NCBI GenBank assembly: GCA_951812615.1
Contig: CATOSU010000011.1
Span: 1-32,951, forward strand
Source: an uncultured Paracoccaceae bacterium
Lineage (GTDB): Bacteria; Pseudomonadota; Alphaproteobacteria; Rhodobacterales; Rhodobacteraceae
Length of the DNA: 32,951 nucleotides
Reading direction: 5' to 3'
In this document: positions 23,271-32,354 of the stretch, one piece after another
Position numbering within the stretch: the first letter of the stretch is position 1
How the letters are laid out: every line of letters starts with the position of its first letter
Position numbers and translations under genes: made by a program
The notes under the pieces: model-generated
What the model was told of the DNA's origin: nothing
The model's input: the letters and a program-made list of their open reading frames with translations, nothing else
Database searches by the model: none

Positions 23271-25451
23271 ATGGACCGGGCAGATATCGTACACGAAAAC
23301 TTCCTGCGCCGGGTGGCACAGGGTGATCTGCCCGTGGGACACCCGGCTACGGAGGCACTGCCGGCGGACAGGGCCGTGGCGCTGTTCCGGGCACAATGCC
23401 TGTCGCGGGCGCTGGACCGGCAAAGCCGGGTCATGCAGCGCGAGGGACAAGGCTACTATACCATCGGATCTTCCGGGCACGAAGGCATGGCCGCGGTGGC
23501 CGCCGCCCTGCGTCCGACCGATATGGCGTTCCTGCACTACCGCGATGCCGCGTTTCAGATCGCGCGCGCCGGACAGGTGCCCGGGCAATCGATCGCGTGG
23601 GACATGCTGCTCAGCTTTGCCTGTTCGTCCGAGGATCCGACCTCCGGCGGGCGCCACAAGGTGCTGGGATCAAAGGCGCTGAACATCCCGCCGCAGACCT
23701 CTACCATCGCCAGCCATCTGCCCAAGGCGGTTGGTGCCGCCTATTCCGTCGGCGCGGCCATCCGGCACCGGCCCGAACATGTGACGATGCCGGACGACGC
23801 GGTGGTGATGTGTTCCTTTGGAGATGCCTCGGCCAACCATTCCACCGCGCAGGGCGCGTTCAACACCGCCGGCTGGACCGCGTTTCAGTCGATCCCGCTG
23901 CCGCTTTTGTTCGTGTGCGAGGACAACGGGATCGGGATTTCGGTCAAAACCCCGGACGGGTGGATCGCCGCCGGTTTTTCGAACCGACCCGGTTTGCGGT
24001 ATTTCGCCTGCGACGGGCTGGATCTCTATGACACCTACCGCGCCGCCGCAGAGGCCACGGCCTATGTCAGGGACCGCCGCAGACCGGCCTTTCTGCACAT
24101 GCGCACGGTGCGGCTCTACGGCCATGCCGGCAATGACATCCCCACCAGCTACCTGTCGCGCGAAGAGGTGGCCACCGAAGAGGCAATGGACCCGCTGCTG
24201 CATTCCGTCCGGTTGCTGTCGGAGGCCGGGGCGCTGACACGGACCGCGGCGCTGGCGATCTACGAGGAAACCTGCGCCCGCGTCACCCGCATCGCGGCCG
24301 AGGCCGTCACCCGACCCCGGCTGAAAACCGCCAAACAGGTGATGGCGAGCCTCGTTCCGCCCCCGCGCCTCAACCGCGCCACCAACGGCCCGGCGCCCGA
24401 GGCCCGCGCCGCCGCCTTCGGGACCGACCTCAAGGCGATGGACGAGCCGCAGCCGATGGCACGGCTGATCAACTGGGCCCTCACCGACCTGATGCTGGAC
24501 CATGGCGAGATCGTGCTGATGGGCGAAGACGTGGGCCGCAAGGGCGGCGTTTATGGCGTGACCCAGAAGCTGATCGGACGGTTCGGCCCGGATCGTGTGA
24601 TCGACACCCTGCTGGACGAACAATCCATCCTCGGTCTGGGGATCGGCATGGCGCAGAACGGGTTCCTGCCGATGCCGGAAATCCAGTTCCTCGCCTATCT
24701 GCACAATGCCGAGGACCAGCTGCGCGGCGAGGCGGCAACACTGCCGTTCTTCTCGGACGGGCAGTTTACCAACCCGATGGTCGTGCGCATCGCCGGGCTT
24801 GGCTATCAAAAGGGGTTTGGCGGGCATTTCCACAATGACAATTCGGTCGCGGTGCTGCGCGATATACCGGGGCTGATCCTCGCCTGTCCGTCCACCGGGG
24901 CCGACGCCGCCGGGATGCTGCGCGAATGTGTGCGGCTGGCGCGGGAGGAACAGCGGCTGGTGGTGTTTCTGGAGCCGATCGCGCTCTATCAGGCCCGCGA
25001 CCTGCTGAACCCGAAGGATGGCGGCTGGCTGTCGCGCTACCCGGATCCGGGCCAGCGCATCGGGTTTGGCACGGTTGGTGTGGATGGCGACGGCACCGAT
25101 CTGGCGCTGGTCAGCTTCGGCAACGGCCACTACCTGTCGCGACAGGCGCAGGCCCGGCTAAGCCACAGCGGGATCGACACGCGGGTGATCGACCTGCGCT
25201 GGCTCTCACCACTGCCCGGGGCGGCGCTGCTGGACGCGATCAGTCCCTGCAGGCGCGTGCTGGTGGTCGATGAAACCCGGCGCAGCGGCGGTGTGTCCGA
25301 GGCGGTGATGGCCCTGCTGGCCGAGCGGTTCGACAAACCGTTTTCCCGGCTTGCGGCAGAAGACAGCTTTATCGCCACCGGCCCCGCCTACGGTGCCACG
25401 ATGCCCTCGGCAGACAGCATCGAGGCCGAAGCGCGGAGGCTCTGCGCATGA
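23271..25451 (+). CDS. Fused 2-oxoacid dehydrogenase E1 alpha/beta (thiamine diphosphate enzyme)
   Basis: The 726-residue product joins both E1 subunits of a branched-chain or pyruvate-type 2-oxoacid dehydrogenase. The alpha half (1-about 385) has the thiamine diphosphate motif from GD (184-185, FGDASANHST) to N219 in VCEDN, plus YTIGSSGHEGMAA near 64. The beta half (about 390-726) opens MARLINWALTDLMLDHGE and has LMGEDVGRKGGVYGVT, LLDEQSILGLGIGMAQ and the C-terminal RRVLVVDETRRSGGVSEAV. The second motif residue is unusual: GDAS instead of the common GDG. No E2 or E3 gene is nearby. It overlaps the acyltransferase-like gene by ATGA, so the two act together or are at least coupled. The substrate is unknown. 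Confidence 0.85.
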   Translation: MDRADIVHENFLRRVAQGDLPVGHPATEALPADRAVALFRAQCLSRALDRQSRVMQREGQGYYTIGSSGHEGMAAVAAALRPTDMAFLHYRDAAFQIARAGQVPGQSIAWDMLLSFACSSEDPTSGGRHKVLGSKALNIPPQTSTIASHLPKAVGAAYSVGAAIRHRPEHVTMPDDAVVMCSFGDASANHSTAQGAFNTAGWTAFQSIPLPLLFVCEDNGIGISVKTPDGWIAAGFSNRPGLRYFACDGLDLYDTYRAAAEATAYVRDRRRPAFLHMRTVRLYGHAGNDIPTSYLSREEVATEEAMDPLLHSVRLLSEAGALTRTAALAIYEETCARVTRIAAEAVTRPRLKTAKQVMASLVPPPRLNRATNGPAPEARAAAFGTDLKAMDEPQPMARLINWALTDLMLDHGEIVLMGEDVGRKGGVYGVTQKLIGRFGPDRVIDTLLDEQSILGLGIGMAQNGFLPMPEIQFLAYLHNAEDQLRGEAATLPFFSDGQFTNPMVVRIAGLGYQKGFGGHFHNDNSVAVLRDIPGLILACPSTGADAAGMLRECVRLAREEQRLVVFLEPIALYQARDLLNPKDGGWLSRYPDPGQRIGFGTVGVDGDGTDLALVSFGNGHYLSRQAQARLSHSGIDTRVIDLRWLSPLPGAALLDAISPCRRVLVVDETRRSGGVSEAVMALLAERFDKPFSRLAAEDSFIATGPAYGATMPSADSIEAEARRLCA

Positions 25452-26476
25452 CGACCGCCGTGGTGATCTGCCCGGGGCGCGGAACCTATGGTCAGGGCGA
25501 GCTGGGCTATCTTTCGCGGCATTTCGGGGACCCGGCGCTGCTGGCTGAATTCGATGCGATGCGCCACGCACAGGGGCAGGATCCGGTATCGGCGCTGGAC
25601 GGGGCCAAGCGCTATTCGACCACCCGGCACACCCGCGGCGACAACGCATCGGCATTGATCTACGCGGCCGCGCTGGGCGATTTCCGTGCGCTGCGGGACC
25701 GGGTGGAAGTTGTCGCTGTCACCGGCAATTCGATGGGCTGGTACACGGCGCTGGCCTGCGCGGGTGCTGTCAGCGCCACGGATGGGTTCCGGATCGCCAA
25801 CACGATGGGCACGCTGATGCAGGAGGCCATGATCGGTGGTCAGCTGGTCTACCCGGTGGTGGACGAGGACTAGCGTCCCGACCCGGCGCGCAAGGCTGAA
25901 ATACTGGCGCTGGCCGGCAAGATCGCGGACCGTCCCGGCCACAGGCTGGCGCTCTCCATCGATCTGGGCGGGATGCTGGTGCTGGCGGGCAATGACGCCG
26001 GGCTGCAGGCCTTTGCCGGCGCGGTGCCCCGGCTGCAGGACCGCTTTCCCATGCGGCTGGCCAATCACGCTGCCTTTCACACGCCGCTGCAGGCGCCGGT
26101 GGCGACGCGCGGGCAATCCCTGCTGGCATCGGATCTGTTCCGGCAGCCCGGTCTGCCGCTGATCGACGGGCGCGGCGCGGTTTGGTGGCCGGGCAGCACC
26201 GATCCGGCGGCGCTGCGGGCCTACACGCTGGGCCATCAGGTGACCGAACCTTATGATTTCACTCATGCGGTCACCATCGCGGCCCGGGAATTCGCGCCGG
26301 ACCTCTTCATCATAACCGGACCCGGCGACACGATGGGCGGTGCCGTCGCCCAGACGCTGATCGCGGCCGGATGGCGCGGCTTGTCGGACAAGGCCGGGTT
26401 TCAGGCCCGGCAGGAGGAGGACCCGGTGCTGGTGTCGATGGGTCGGATGGCACAGCGCGGACGGGTCGCGGAATGA
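25448..26476 (+). pseudogene. ACP S-malonyltransferase-like gene with internal amber stop
   Basis: One frame runs through the whole interval except for a TAG at 25871-25873 (codon 142). Before it are VVICPGRGTYG (related to the PGQGSQ opening of FabD-type acyltransferases) and the nucleophile elbow GNSMG with Ser95. After it, in the same frame, comes RPDPARKAEILALAG through to the catalytic-histidine segment AFHTPL (His211). The context VDED-stop-RPDP suggests a TGG tryptophan codon changed by one base. The truncated product would lack the catalytic histidine. The protein would be about 342 residues and overlaps both neighbours by ATGA, so the operon itself is intact. A sequencing error or amber suppression would be alternatives. 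Confidence 0.8.
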
Positions 26477-27342
26477 CCGGTCCCGGACACGCGCCGGCAG
26501 GGAAGGCGATCGGGCTGATGGTCGGCGCGATCTTCTGTTTTTCGGTGATGGATGTTTGCGTCAAGGCGCTGGCACCGCAGGTCGGAGTGCTGCCCGCGCT
26601 CTGGGCGCGCTACGCGGGCCAGATGCTGATGGTCGTGCTGCTGGTTGCACCGCGGCTGCGTCGGGTCGCCCGCACCCACCGGCCCGGGACGCAATTTCTG
26701 CGCTCGCTGTTCCTGATGGGGGCGACGGCGTTTTTCTTCCTCGGCCTCAGCCACCTGAAACTGGCGGATAACGCCGCGCTGATGTCGGTGAACCCGGTGC
26801 TGGTGACGCTGGGTGCGGCGCTGTTTCTGGGCGAGGCGCTGGGCCCGCGGCGGATTGCCGGCATCGGGCTGGCGCTGCTGGGGGCGCTGATCGTGATGCG
26901 GCCCGGCTCCGACATCTTCTCACCGGCGGCGGTTCTGCCGCTGCTGGCGGCGGCGTGCTACTCGGCCTATGCGCTGCTGACGCGCAAGGTCGGGTGGGAC
27001 GAAGATGTCTGGACCTCGCTGCTTTATACCGGGATGGTCGGCACAGTGATCCTCAGCTGCGCGGTGCCTTTCGCCTGGGTCACCCCGGACGGGCGGGGCA
27101 TGGTGCTGATGTTCGGCGTCGCGGCCTTCGGCACGCTGGGACAGCTGGCGCTGATCCGCGCATTTTCGATGGGCGAAGCGGCCATGCTGGCGCCCTTTGC
27201 CTATAGCGGTCTGATCTTCTCCGGGATCTGGGGGCTGGTGCTGTTTGACGAAATCCCTGACATCTGGACGGTGGTCGGCGCCCTTGTGATTGCGGGGGCC
27301 GGGCTCTATGTCTGGCACCGCGAAACCCGCCAGCCACGCTGA
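26473..27342 (+). CDS. EamA-family (DMT) transporter
   Basis: Starting at 26473, overlapping the preceding stop (ATGA), the product has 289 residues with ten predicted helices in two EamA repeats. The first repeat includes GAIFCFSVMDVCVKALA and LMGATAFFFLGLSHLKLADNAALMSVNPVLVTLGAALFLGE; the second ends APFAYSGLIFSGIWGLVLFDE. These are standard drug/metabolite exporter features. The substrate is unknown. Placement behind the dehydrogenase and acyltransferase-like genes suggests it may export a product of that pathway. A longer frame from 26371 would overlap the acyltransferase gene and is rejected. Confidence 0.88.
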   Translation: MTGPGHAPAGKAIGLMVGAIFCFSVMDVCVKALAPQVGVLPALWARYAGQMLMVVLLVAPRLRRVARTHRPGTQFLRSLFLMGATAFFFLGLSHLKLADNAALMSVNPVLVTLGAALFLGEALGPRRIAGIGLALLGALIVMRPGSDIFSPAAVLPLLAAACYSAYALLTRKVGWDEDVWTSLLYTGMVGTVILSCAVPFAWVTPDGRGMVLMFGVAAFGTLGQLALIRAFSMGEAAMLAPFAYSGLIFSGIWGLVLFDEIPDIWTVVGALVIAGAGLYVWHRETRQPR

Positions 27343-27352
27343 GCCTTTCCTC

Positions 27353-28279
27353 ATGCCCGCCCAGAAATCACAGCTTAGCCGCAGCGCCCGTTACGCCTAC
27401 CGGATCGGCAATGTCTTTGCCCGGGCAGGTATCGGCGCGATGATGCTGCTGCCCTACCGCTGGCGCGTGCCGGTCACCGGCGGGCTGGCGTCGCGCACGC
27501 TGGCGCCGCTGGCCGGGTTTCACCGGCGCACGCGCAAGAACCTCTCGATTGCCTGTCCCGATTTCCCGCCCGACAAGGTGCACGGCTTCTGCCGCGCCGT
27601 GTCCGACAATGCCGCGCGCGCGGCGATCGAACAGCTCAGCCCGCAGCCCTTTCTGAAGCTTGCGCCCAACTGGACCACTGCCGGCCCCGGATGGGCCGCG
27701 GTCGATGCCGCGGCGGCAGAGGGCCGCCCGGTGATCATCTGCAGCGGCCATTTCGGCAATTACGCCGCGATCCGGGCGCTGTTCAAACTGCGCGGTCAGC
27801 CGCTGGGCGGGCTCTATCGCCGGCTCGCCAACCCCTATTTCAGCCGCTACTACGTTGGCCGGCTGGAAGAACTGGGCACGCCCTGTTTCGAACAGGGCCT
27901 GACGGGCATGCGGCAGACCGTGAAGCATCTGCGCGGCGGCGGTATGCTGGGCATCCTCACCGACCTGCACGCCCATGGCGGCGAAGAGCTGACCTTTTTC
28001 GGCAAACCGGCGGTCACGTCGCTCTCCACCGCGGATCTGGCGCTGAAATTCAATGCGCTGCTGGTGCCGGGATATGCCATCCGTCAGCCCGACGGGCTGA
28101 ACTTTCACGTCGAGCTGAACGCCCCGATCCCGCATAGCGACCCAATGACGATGACCCAGGCCATGAACGATGATCTGGAGGTCATGGTGCGCGCGCGCAT
28201 GACGCAATGGTTCTGGATCCATCGCAGGTGGAAACCCTGGGTGCATGACGGGGTGGTGACAGGTCTGCCCGAAGGCTGA
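27353..28279 (+). CDS. LpxL/HtrB-like lysophospholipid acyltransferase with altered active-site motif
   Basis: The 308-residue product belongs to the LpxL/HtrB-type lipid A / lysophospholipid acyltransferase family, inner-membrane enzymes that transfer acyl chains from ACP. An N-terminal hydrophobic helix (AGIGAMMLLPYRWRVPVTGG) anchors it. The catalytic block is CSGHFGNYAA, with His133. Family members have HX4D/E, but the position five after the histidine is Ala138 (GCC), where Asp (GAC) or Glu is expected. Later motifs GILTDLHAHGG, FFGKPA and STADLALKFNA are normal. The gene may therefore be inactive or have changed function. It starts 10 bp after the EamA stop. Without biochemical data, activity is uncertain. 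Confidence 0.82.
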   Translation: MPAQKSQLSRSARYAYRIGNVFARAGIGAMMLLPYRWRVPVTGGLASRTLAPLAGFHRRTRKNLSIACPDFPPDKVHGFCRAVSDNAARAAIEQLSPQPFLKLAPNWTTAGPGWAAVDAAAAEGRPVIICSGHFGNYAAIRALFKLRGQPLGGLYRRLANPYFSRYYVGRLEELGTPCFEQGLTGMRQTVKHLRGGGMLGILTDLHAHGGEELTFFGKPAVTSLSTADLALKFNALLVPGYAIRQPDGLNFHVELNAPIPHSDPMTMTQAMNDDLEVMVRARMTQWFWIHRRWKPWVHDGVVTGLPEG

Positions 28280-28284
28280 ACCGG

Positions 28285-28986
28285 CTATTCCACGCGGGCC
28301 GCCGCCATGATCCGTCCCGGCCCCGGCATCTGCAGCAGGACCACCGCCGGCAGATCGCCCTGCAAGTCGGTTTCAAGCGCCAGCGGCCCGCTGCCGTCCC
28401 AGCGCCCCAGAACCTGCCAGTCTTCCACGACGTTGACGTAAGTCAGCGTCTTGCCCGCGTTTTCGCCGCGGGTGATCTCGGCAACCCGCCGCGGATTGTA
28501 GCGCACCAGATGAATGTCGCAGGCCGCCGCCAGATCCGCGGCGGCCCCGGCGCTGATCCTCAGCCTGTCGCCGTCCCGGCGCGCGGTGATCGTGGTGGCG
28601 GAGCCCTGCGCCCGGTGCTTGGCGATCAGTTCGGCCAGCTCCATCGACCGCGCGCCGACAACGTCATCCACACCGCCGACGATCATCTGCGGCGTATAGA
28701 CCATCTGACGACCACCGGCATGTGCATACTGCTTCTGCCGCCGGGTATGGGCCGGGTCGGCATAGAGGTCCTTCCAGCCGATATAGTCCCAATAGTCGAC
28801 ATGCAGCGCCAGCGGGATCACATCATCCCGCTTGGCCAGATCATGCATCAACCGGTCGGCGGGCGGACAGGACGAACAGCCCTGCGAAGTATAGAGCTCC
28901 ACCACCACGGAGTTGTCCTGCGCCATCAGCCAGGTCGGGAGTAGCAGCCAGAGCGCCGCAAGGGCGGTGAGTTTCAGGGATGTCAT
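28285..28986 (-). CDS. DUF1223 secreted thioredoxin-fold protein
   Basis: The start at 28986 gives 233 residues with a signal peptide (MTSLKLTALAALWLLLPTWLMAQ) and is preferred over a frame starting at 29103. The mature protein opens VVVELYTSQGCSSCPPADRL, a thioredoxin-like strand followed by a CxxC motif (CSSC), the hallmark of DUF1223. It continues with LHVDYWDYIGWKD and YTPQMIVGG, also typical. It is probably a periplasmic redox or thiol-binding protein; no partner is known. It converges with the acyltransferase gene (5 bp between stops) and diverges from acnA with a shared 219-bp upstream region. Confidence 0.85.
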   Translation of the reverse strand: MTSLKLTALAALWLLLPTWLMAQDNSVVVELYTSQGCSSCPPADRLMHDLAKRDDVIPLALHVDYWDYIGWKDLYADPAHTRRQKQYAHAGGRQMVYTPQMIVGGVDDVVGARSMELAELIAKHRAQGSATTITARRDGDRLRISAGAAADLAAACDIHLVRYNPRRVAEITRGENAGKTLTYVNVVEDWQVLGRWDGSGPLALETDLQGDLPAVVLLQMPGPGRIMAAARVE

Positions 28987-29080
28987 GCCAGGGTCCAGTT
29001 GCGTGCTCTCCGGTCTTAGACTGGCGTCCCTGTAATGGCCAATCAAGGTTTCTTGAGACGAATTTGAGGGGATTGCCCGC

Positions 29081-29105
29081 CCATTGTGTGCAATGGTATA
29101 CAAAA
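29081..29105. promoter_or_regulatory. Palindromic motif in the acnA/DUF1223 divergent region
   Basis: CCATTG (29081-29086) and CAATGG (29091-29096) form an inverted repeat with a TGTG centre. It overlaps a wider dyad-like TTGTGTGCAA-TGGTATACAA. GGTATAC resembles GntR/FCD-type half-sites and also a -10-like hexamer. It lies about 110 bp before the acnA start, so it could be an operator or promoter for either gene. Confidence 0.3.
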
Positions 29106-29205
29106 AATGCCGCAGTCGGCCGGTTCGCTATTGATCGGCGGCGGGCGCTGATGCAGATAGCCTGCAGCGAATCCCCGTTTTCATCACTTCCCGAGGGAGG
29201 CCAGA

Positions 29206-31890
29206 ATGCCCATCACAGTTGGTCAGGACACGTCAAAGACCCGCAAGACACTCACCGTAGGCGGTCAGAGCGTCAGCTATTACTCCATTCCCGCCGCGAC
29301 CGAAGCCGGTCTGGGCGATTTTTCGCGGCTGCCCGCGGCATTGAATGTCGTACTGGAAAACATGCTGCGCTTCGAGGACGGCAAGACCGTTCACGTCGAC
29401 GACATCAAAGCGTTTGCCGATTGGGCAAACAAGGGCGGCCAGAACCCGCGCGAGATTGCCTATCGCCCGGCGCGCGTTCTGATGCAGGACTTCACCGGCG
29501 TTCCGGCGGTCGTCGACCTTGCCGCGATGCGCGACGGGATCGTCGCTCTGGGCGGTGACCCGGAAAAGATCAACCCGCTGAACCCGGTCGATCTGGTCAT
29601 CGACCACTCGGTCATGATTGACGAGTTCGGCAACCCGCGCGCCTTCCAGATGAACGTGGACCGCGAATACGAACGCAACATCGAACGCTATACCTTCCTC
29701 AAGTGGGGCCAGAACGCGTTCAACAACTTCCGCGTCGTACCGCCGGGCACCGGCATCTGCCACCAGGTGAACCTGGAATATCTGTCACAGACCGTGTGGA
29801 CCGACACCGACCAGAACGGTGAAACCGTCGCCTACCCGGATACGCTGGTGGGCACTGACAGCCACACCACCATGGTCAACGGCGCTGCCGTTCTGGGCTG
29901 GGGCGTCGGCGGGATCGAGGCCGAGGCCGCCATGCTGGGCCAGCCGATCTCGATGCTGATTCCCGAAGTCATCGGCTTCAAGCTGACCGGTGCAATGGTC
30001 GAAGGCACCACCGGCACCGATCTGGTGCTGAAGGTCGTGGAAATGCTGCGCGAAAAGGGCGTTGTCGGCAAGTTCGTGGAATTCTACGGCGAAGGGCTGG
30101 ACAAGCTGCCGCTGGCTGACCGGGCCACAATCGCCAACATGGCCCCGGAATACGGCGCCACCTGCGGGTTCTTCCCGATCGACGATGAAACCCTGCGCTA
30201 CCTGCGCAACACCGGCCGCGACGAAGACCGCGTGGCGCTGGTCGAAGAATATGCCAAGGAAAACGGGTTCTGGCGCGGTGCGGATTACAACCCCGTCTAT
30301 ACCGACACGCTGGAACTGGACATGGGCACCATCGTGCCGGCTATCTCCGGTCCGAAACGTCCACAGGACTATATTGCGCTGGACAATGCCAAGACCGCCT
30401 TTGCCGACCAGATGGAAAACATGTTCAAGCGTCCGATGGGCAAGGAAGTGACCGTCGACGGTGAAGACTACACCATGGAATCGGGCAAGGTGGTGATCGC
30501 CTCGATCACGTCCTGCACCAACACGTCGAACCCCTATGTGATGATCGGCGCTGGTCTGGTGGCCCGCAAGGCCGCGGCGCTGGGCCTGAATCGCAAACCG
30601 TGGGTCAAAACCTCGCTCGCGCCGGGTTCTCAGGTCGTCTCCGCCTATCTGGAGGCCGCGGACCTGCAAAAGGATCTGGATGCGGTCGGCTTCAACCTCG
30701 TGGGTTACGGCTGTACCACCTGCATCGGCAACTCGGGCCCGCTGCAGCCGGAAATCTCCAAGGCCATTGCCGAGGGCGATCTGGTTGCCACCTCGGTCCT
30801 GTCGGGCAACCGCAACTTCGAAGGCCGGATCAGCCCGGACGTGCGCGCCAACTACCTCGCCTCGCCGCCGCTGGTGGTGGCCTATGCACTGGCCGGCACG
30901 CTGGACATCGACCTGACCACCGACGCCATCGGGCAGGACAAGGACGGCAATGACGTCTTCCTCAAAGACATCTGGCCGACCAGCAAGGAGGTCGCCGATC
31001 TGGTCGCCGAAACCGTGACCCGCGAAGCCTTCGTCGAGAAATATGCCGAGGTCTTCACCGGCGACGAGAAATGGCAGAGCGTCCAGACCACGGACGAACT
31101 GACCTATGACTGGCCGTCGACCTCGACCTATGTGCAGAACCCGCCCTATTTCCAGGGCATCACCATGGAAACCAAGTCGATCGAGAACGTCGAGGGCGCG
31201 CGGATCATGGCGCTGCTGGGTGACATGATCACCACCGACCACATCTCGCCCGCCGGGTCGTTCAAGGACACGACCCCGGCCGGACAGTACCTGATCGATC
31301 GTCAGGTTCCGGTGCGCGAGTTCAACTCCTACGGGTCCCGCCGCGGCAACCACGAAGTGATGATGCGCGGCACATTCGCCAATATCCGCATCAAGAACGA
31401 CATGCTCGATGGCGTCGAGGGCGGCTACACCAATGGCCCCGACGGCAATCAGACCTCGATCTACGAGGCCGCCATGGCCTATCAGGAGGCCGGCATTCCG
31501 CTGGTCGTGATCGGCGGCGAACAGTATGGCGCGGGCTCCTCGCGCGACTGGGCCGCCAAGGGCACCGCGCTGCTGGGCGTCAAGGCCGTGATCGCCGAAA
31601 GCTTCGAGCGCATCCACCGCTCCAACCTCGTCGGTATGGGCGTCATCCCGTTCGAGTTCACCGGCGGCGACAGTCGGAAATCGCTGGGCCTGACCGGCGA
31701 GGAAACCGTCTCGATCCACGGTCTCGACAGCGTCACCCCGCTCTCCGAAGTGCCGTGCACGATCACCTACCCGGACGGCAGTGCCAAAGAGATCACGCTC
31801 AAGTGCCGGATCGATACCGCGGTCGAGATCGAGTATATCGAGAACGGCGGCGTGCTGCATTACGTGCTGCGGAACCTCGCCCGGTCCTGA
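29206..31890 (+). CDS. acnA: Aconitate hydratase A
   Basis: The 894-residue enzyme interconverts citrate and isocitrate in the TCA cycle. It is of the AcnA/IRP1 type. Iron-sulfur ligands are C437 (SITSCTNTSNP) and C503/C506 (GYGCTTCIGNSG), binding the [4Fe-4S] cluster. Other family blocks are VDLVIDHSVMID, VGTDSHTTMVNGAAVLGWGVGGIEAE, the swivel domain beginning ARIMALLGDMITTDHISPAG, and GAGSSRDWAAKGT. The start at 29206 follows CCCGAGGGAGGCC. Length is normal and the gene is intact. A strong terminator follows the stop. Confidence 0.98.
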   Translation: MPITVGQDTSKTRKTLTVGGQSVSYYSIPAATEAGLGDFSRLPAALNVVLENMLRFEDGKTVHVDDIKAFADWANKGGQNPREIAYRPARVLMQDFTGVPAVVDLAAMRDGIVALGGDPEKINPLNPVDLVIDHSVMIDEFGNPRAFQMNVDREYERNIERYTFLKWGQNAFNNFRVVPPGTGICHQVNLEYLSQTVWTDTDQNGETVAYPDTLVGTDSHTTMVNGAAVLGWGVGGIEAEAAMLGQPISMLIPEVIGFKLTGAMVEGTTGTDLVLKVVEMLREKGVVGKFVEFYGEGLDKLPLADRATIANMAPEYGATCGFFPIDDETLRYLRNTGRDEDRVALVEEYAKENGFWRGADYNPVYTDTLELDMGTIVPAISGPKRPQDYIALDNAKTAFADQMENMFKRPMGKEVTVDGEDYTMESGKVVIASITSCTNTSNPYVMIGAGLVARKAAALGLNRKPWVKTSLAPGSQVVSAYLEAADLQKDLDAVGFNLVGYGCTTCIGNSGPLQPEISKAIAEGDLVATSVLSGNRNFEGRISPDVRANYLASPPLVVAYALAGTLDIDLTTDAIGQDKDGNDVFLKDIWPTSKEVADLVAETVTREAFVEKYAEVFTGDEKWQSVQTTDELTYDWPSTSTYVQNPPYFQGITMETKSIENVEGARIMALLGDMITTDHISPAGSFKDTTPAGQYLIDRQVPVREFNSYGSRRGNHEVMMRGTFANIRIKNDMLDGVEGGYTNGPDGNQTSIYEAAMAYQEAGIPLVVIGGEQYGAGSSRDWAAKGTALLGVKAVIAESFERIHRSNLVGMGVIPFEFTGGDSRKSLGLTGEETVSIHGLDSVTPLSEVPCTITYPDGSAKEITLKCRIDTAVEIEYIENGGVLHYVLRNLARS

Positions 31891-31911
31891 CCCAGTCCAC
31901 CCCCAATCGTG

Positions 31912-31950
31912 AAACGGGCGTTGCCACGCGGCAGCGCCCGTTTTTGTTTG
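31912..31950 (+). terminator. Rho-independent terminator of acnA
   Basis: AAACGGGCGTTGCC pairs with GGCAGCGCCCGTTT (31912-31925 with 31930-31943, one G-T pair) around a 4-base loop, followed directly by TTGTTTG. It is a textbook terminator, 21 bp after the acnA stop. Confidence 0.9.
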
Positions 31951-32354
31951 CACCAAATACGGTAACACCGAGCAAATTGTGCCGTATCCGCACCAATGGC
32001 ACCTCTACCGAAACCTATCTCGACACCGCGTCACGCCGCGCCTTCGACAATTTCGCCGAGTTTGACGCGCTCTACGGTGATGTGCCGGACATGCCCGCCC
32101 TGCCCCACCCGCGCGCAATGACCGCCCGCCAGGTGCCGGCAGCAATCCGGGAAGGGCTCGAGGTGACCAGGGCAGCCTAGACGTCGAACCGCGGCCGGCA
32201 CGGTATCGCGCCCGGGACCGCGTGTGTCGAATACGGGCAGCGGGCTGCGTCGTGGGCTGCGCAACGTGGCGGAGGGTAAGAAGTTGCCCATCCATGCTTT
32301 TCCGGACGCCGGGGCGGTGCTACCGTCCTGCATTGGTTTTCAAAGGGCCACGCT
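31951..32354. other. Intergenic stretch with only a doubtful ORF remnant
   Basis: No supported gene is seen in these 404 bases. One plus-strand frame ends at 32180 and reads TETYLDTASRRAFDNFAEF, then MTARQVPAAIREGLEVTRAA at the end. This looks protein-like, but it has no ATG in frame after the acnA terminator. It may be a decayed gene end. The last 170 bases hold the leader of the Hint-domain gene, with AAAGGGCC as a possible ribosome site. Confidence 0.4.

Noticed and set aside
25871-25873. Programmed readthrough or special amino-acid insertion at the TAG
   Set aside because: No downstream structure or conserved context was seen, and a tryptophan-to-stop point mutation is simpler.
29785-31968. 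727-codon minus-strand frame opposite acnA
   Set aside because: The plus strand encodes an intact aconitase with all cluster ligands; the opposite frame is low-complexity shadow sequence.
31755-32180. Plus-strand frame after acnA as a gene
   Set aside because: It begins inside acnA in another frame, crosses the terminator and has no start codon with a ribosome site beyond it; kept only as a possible remnant.
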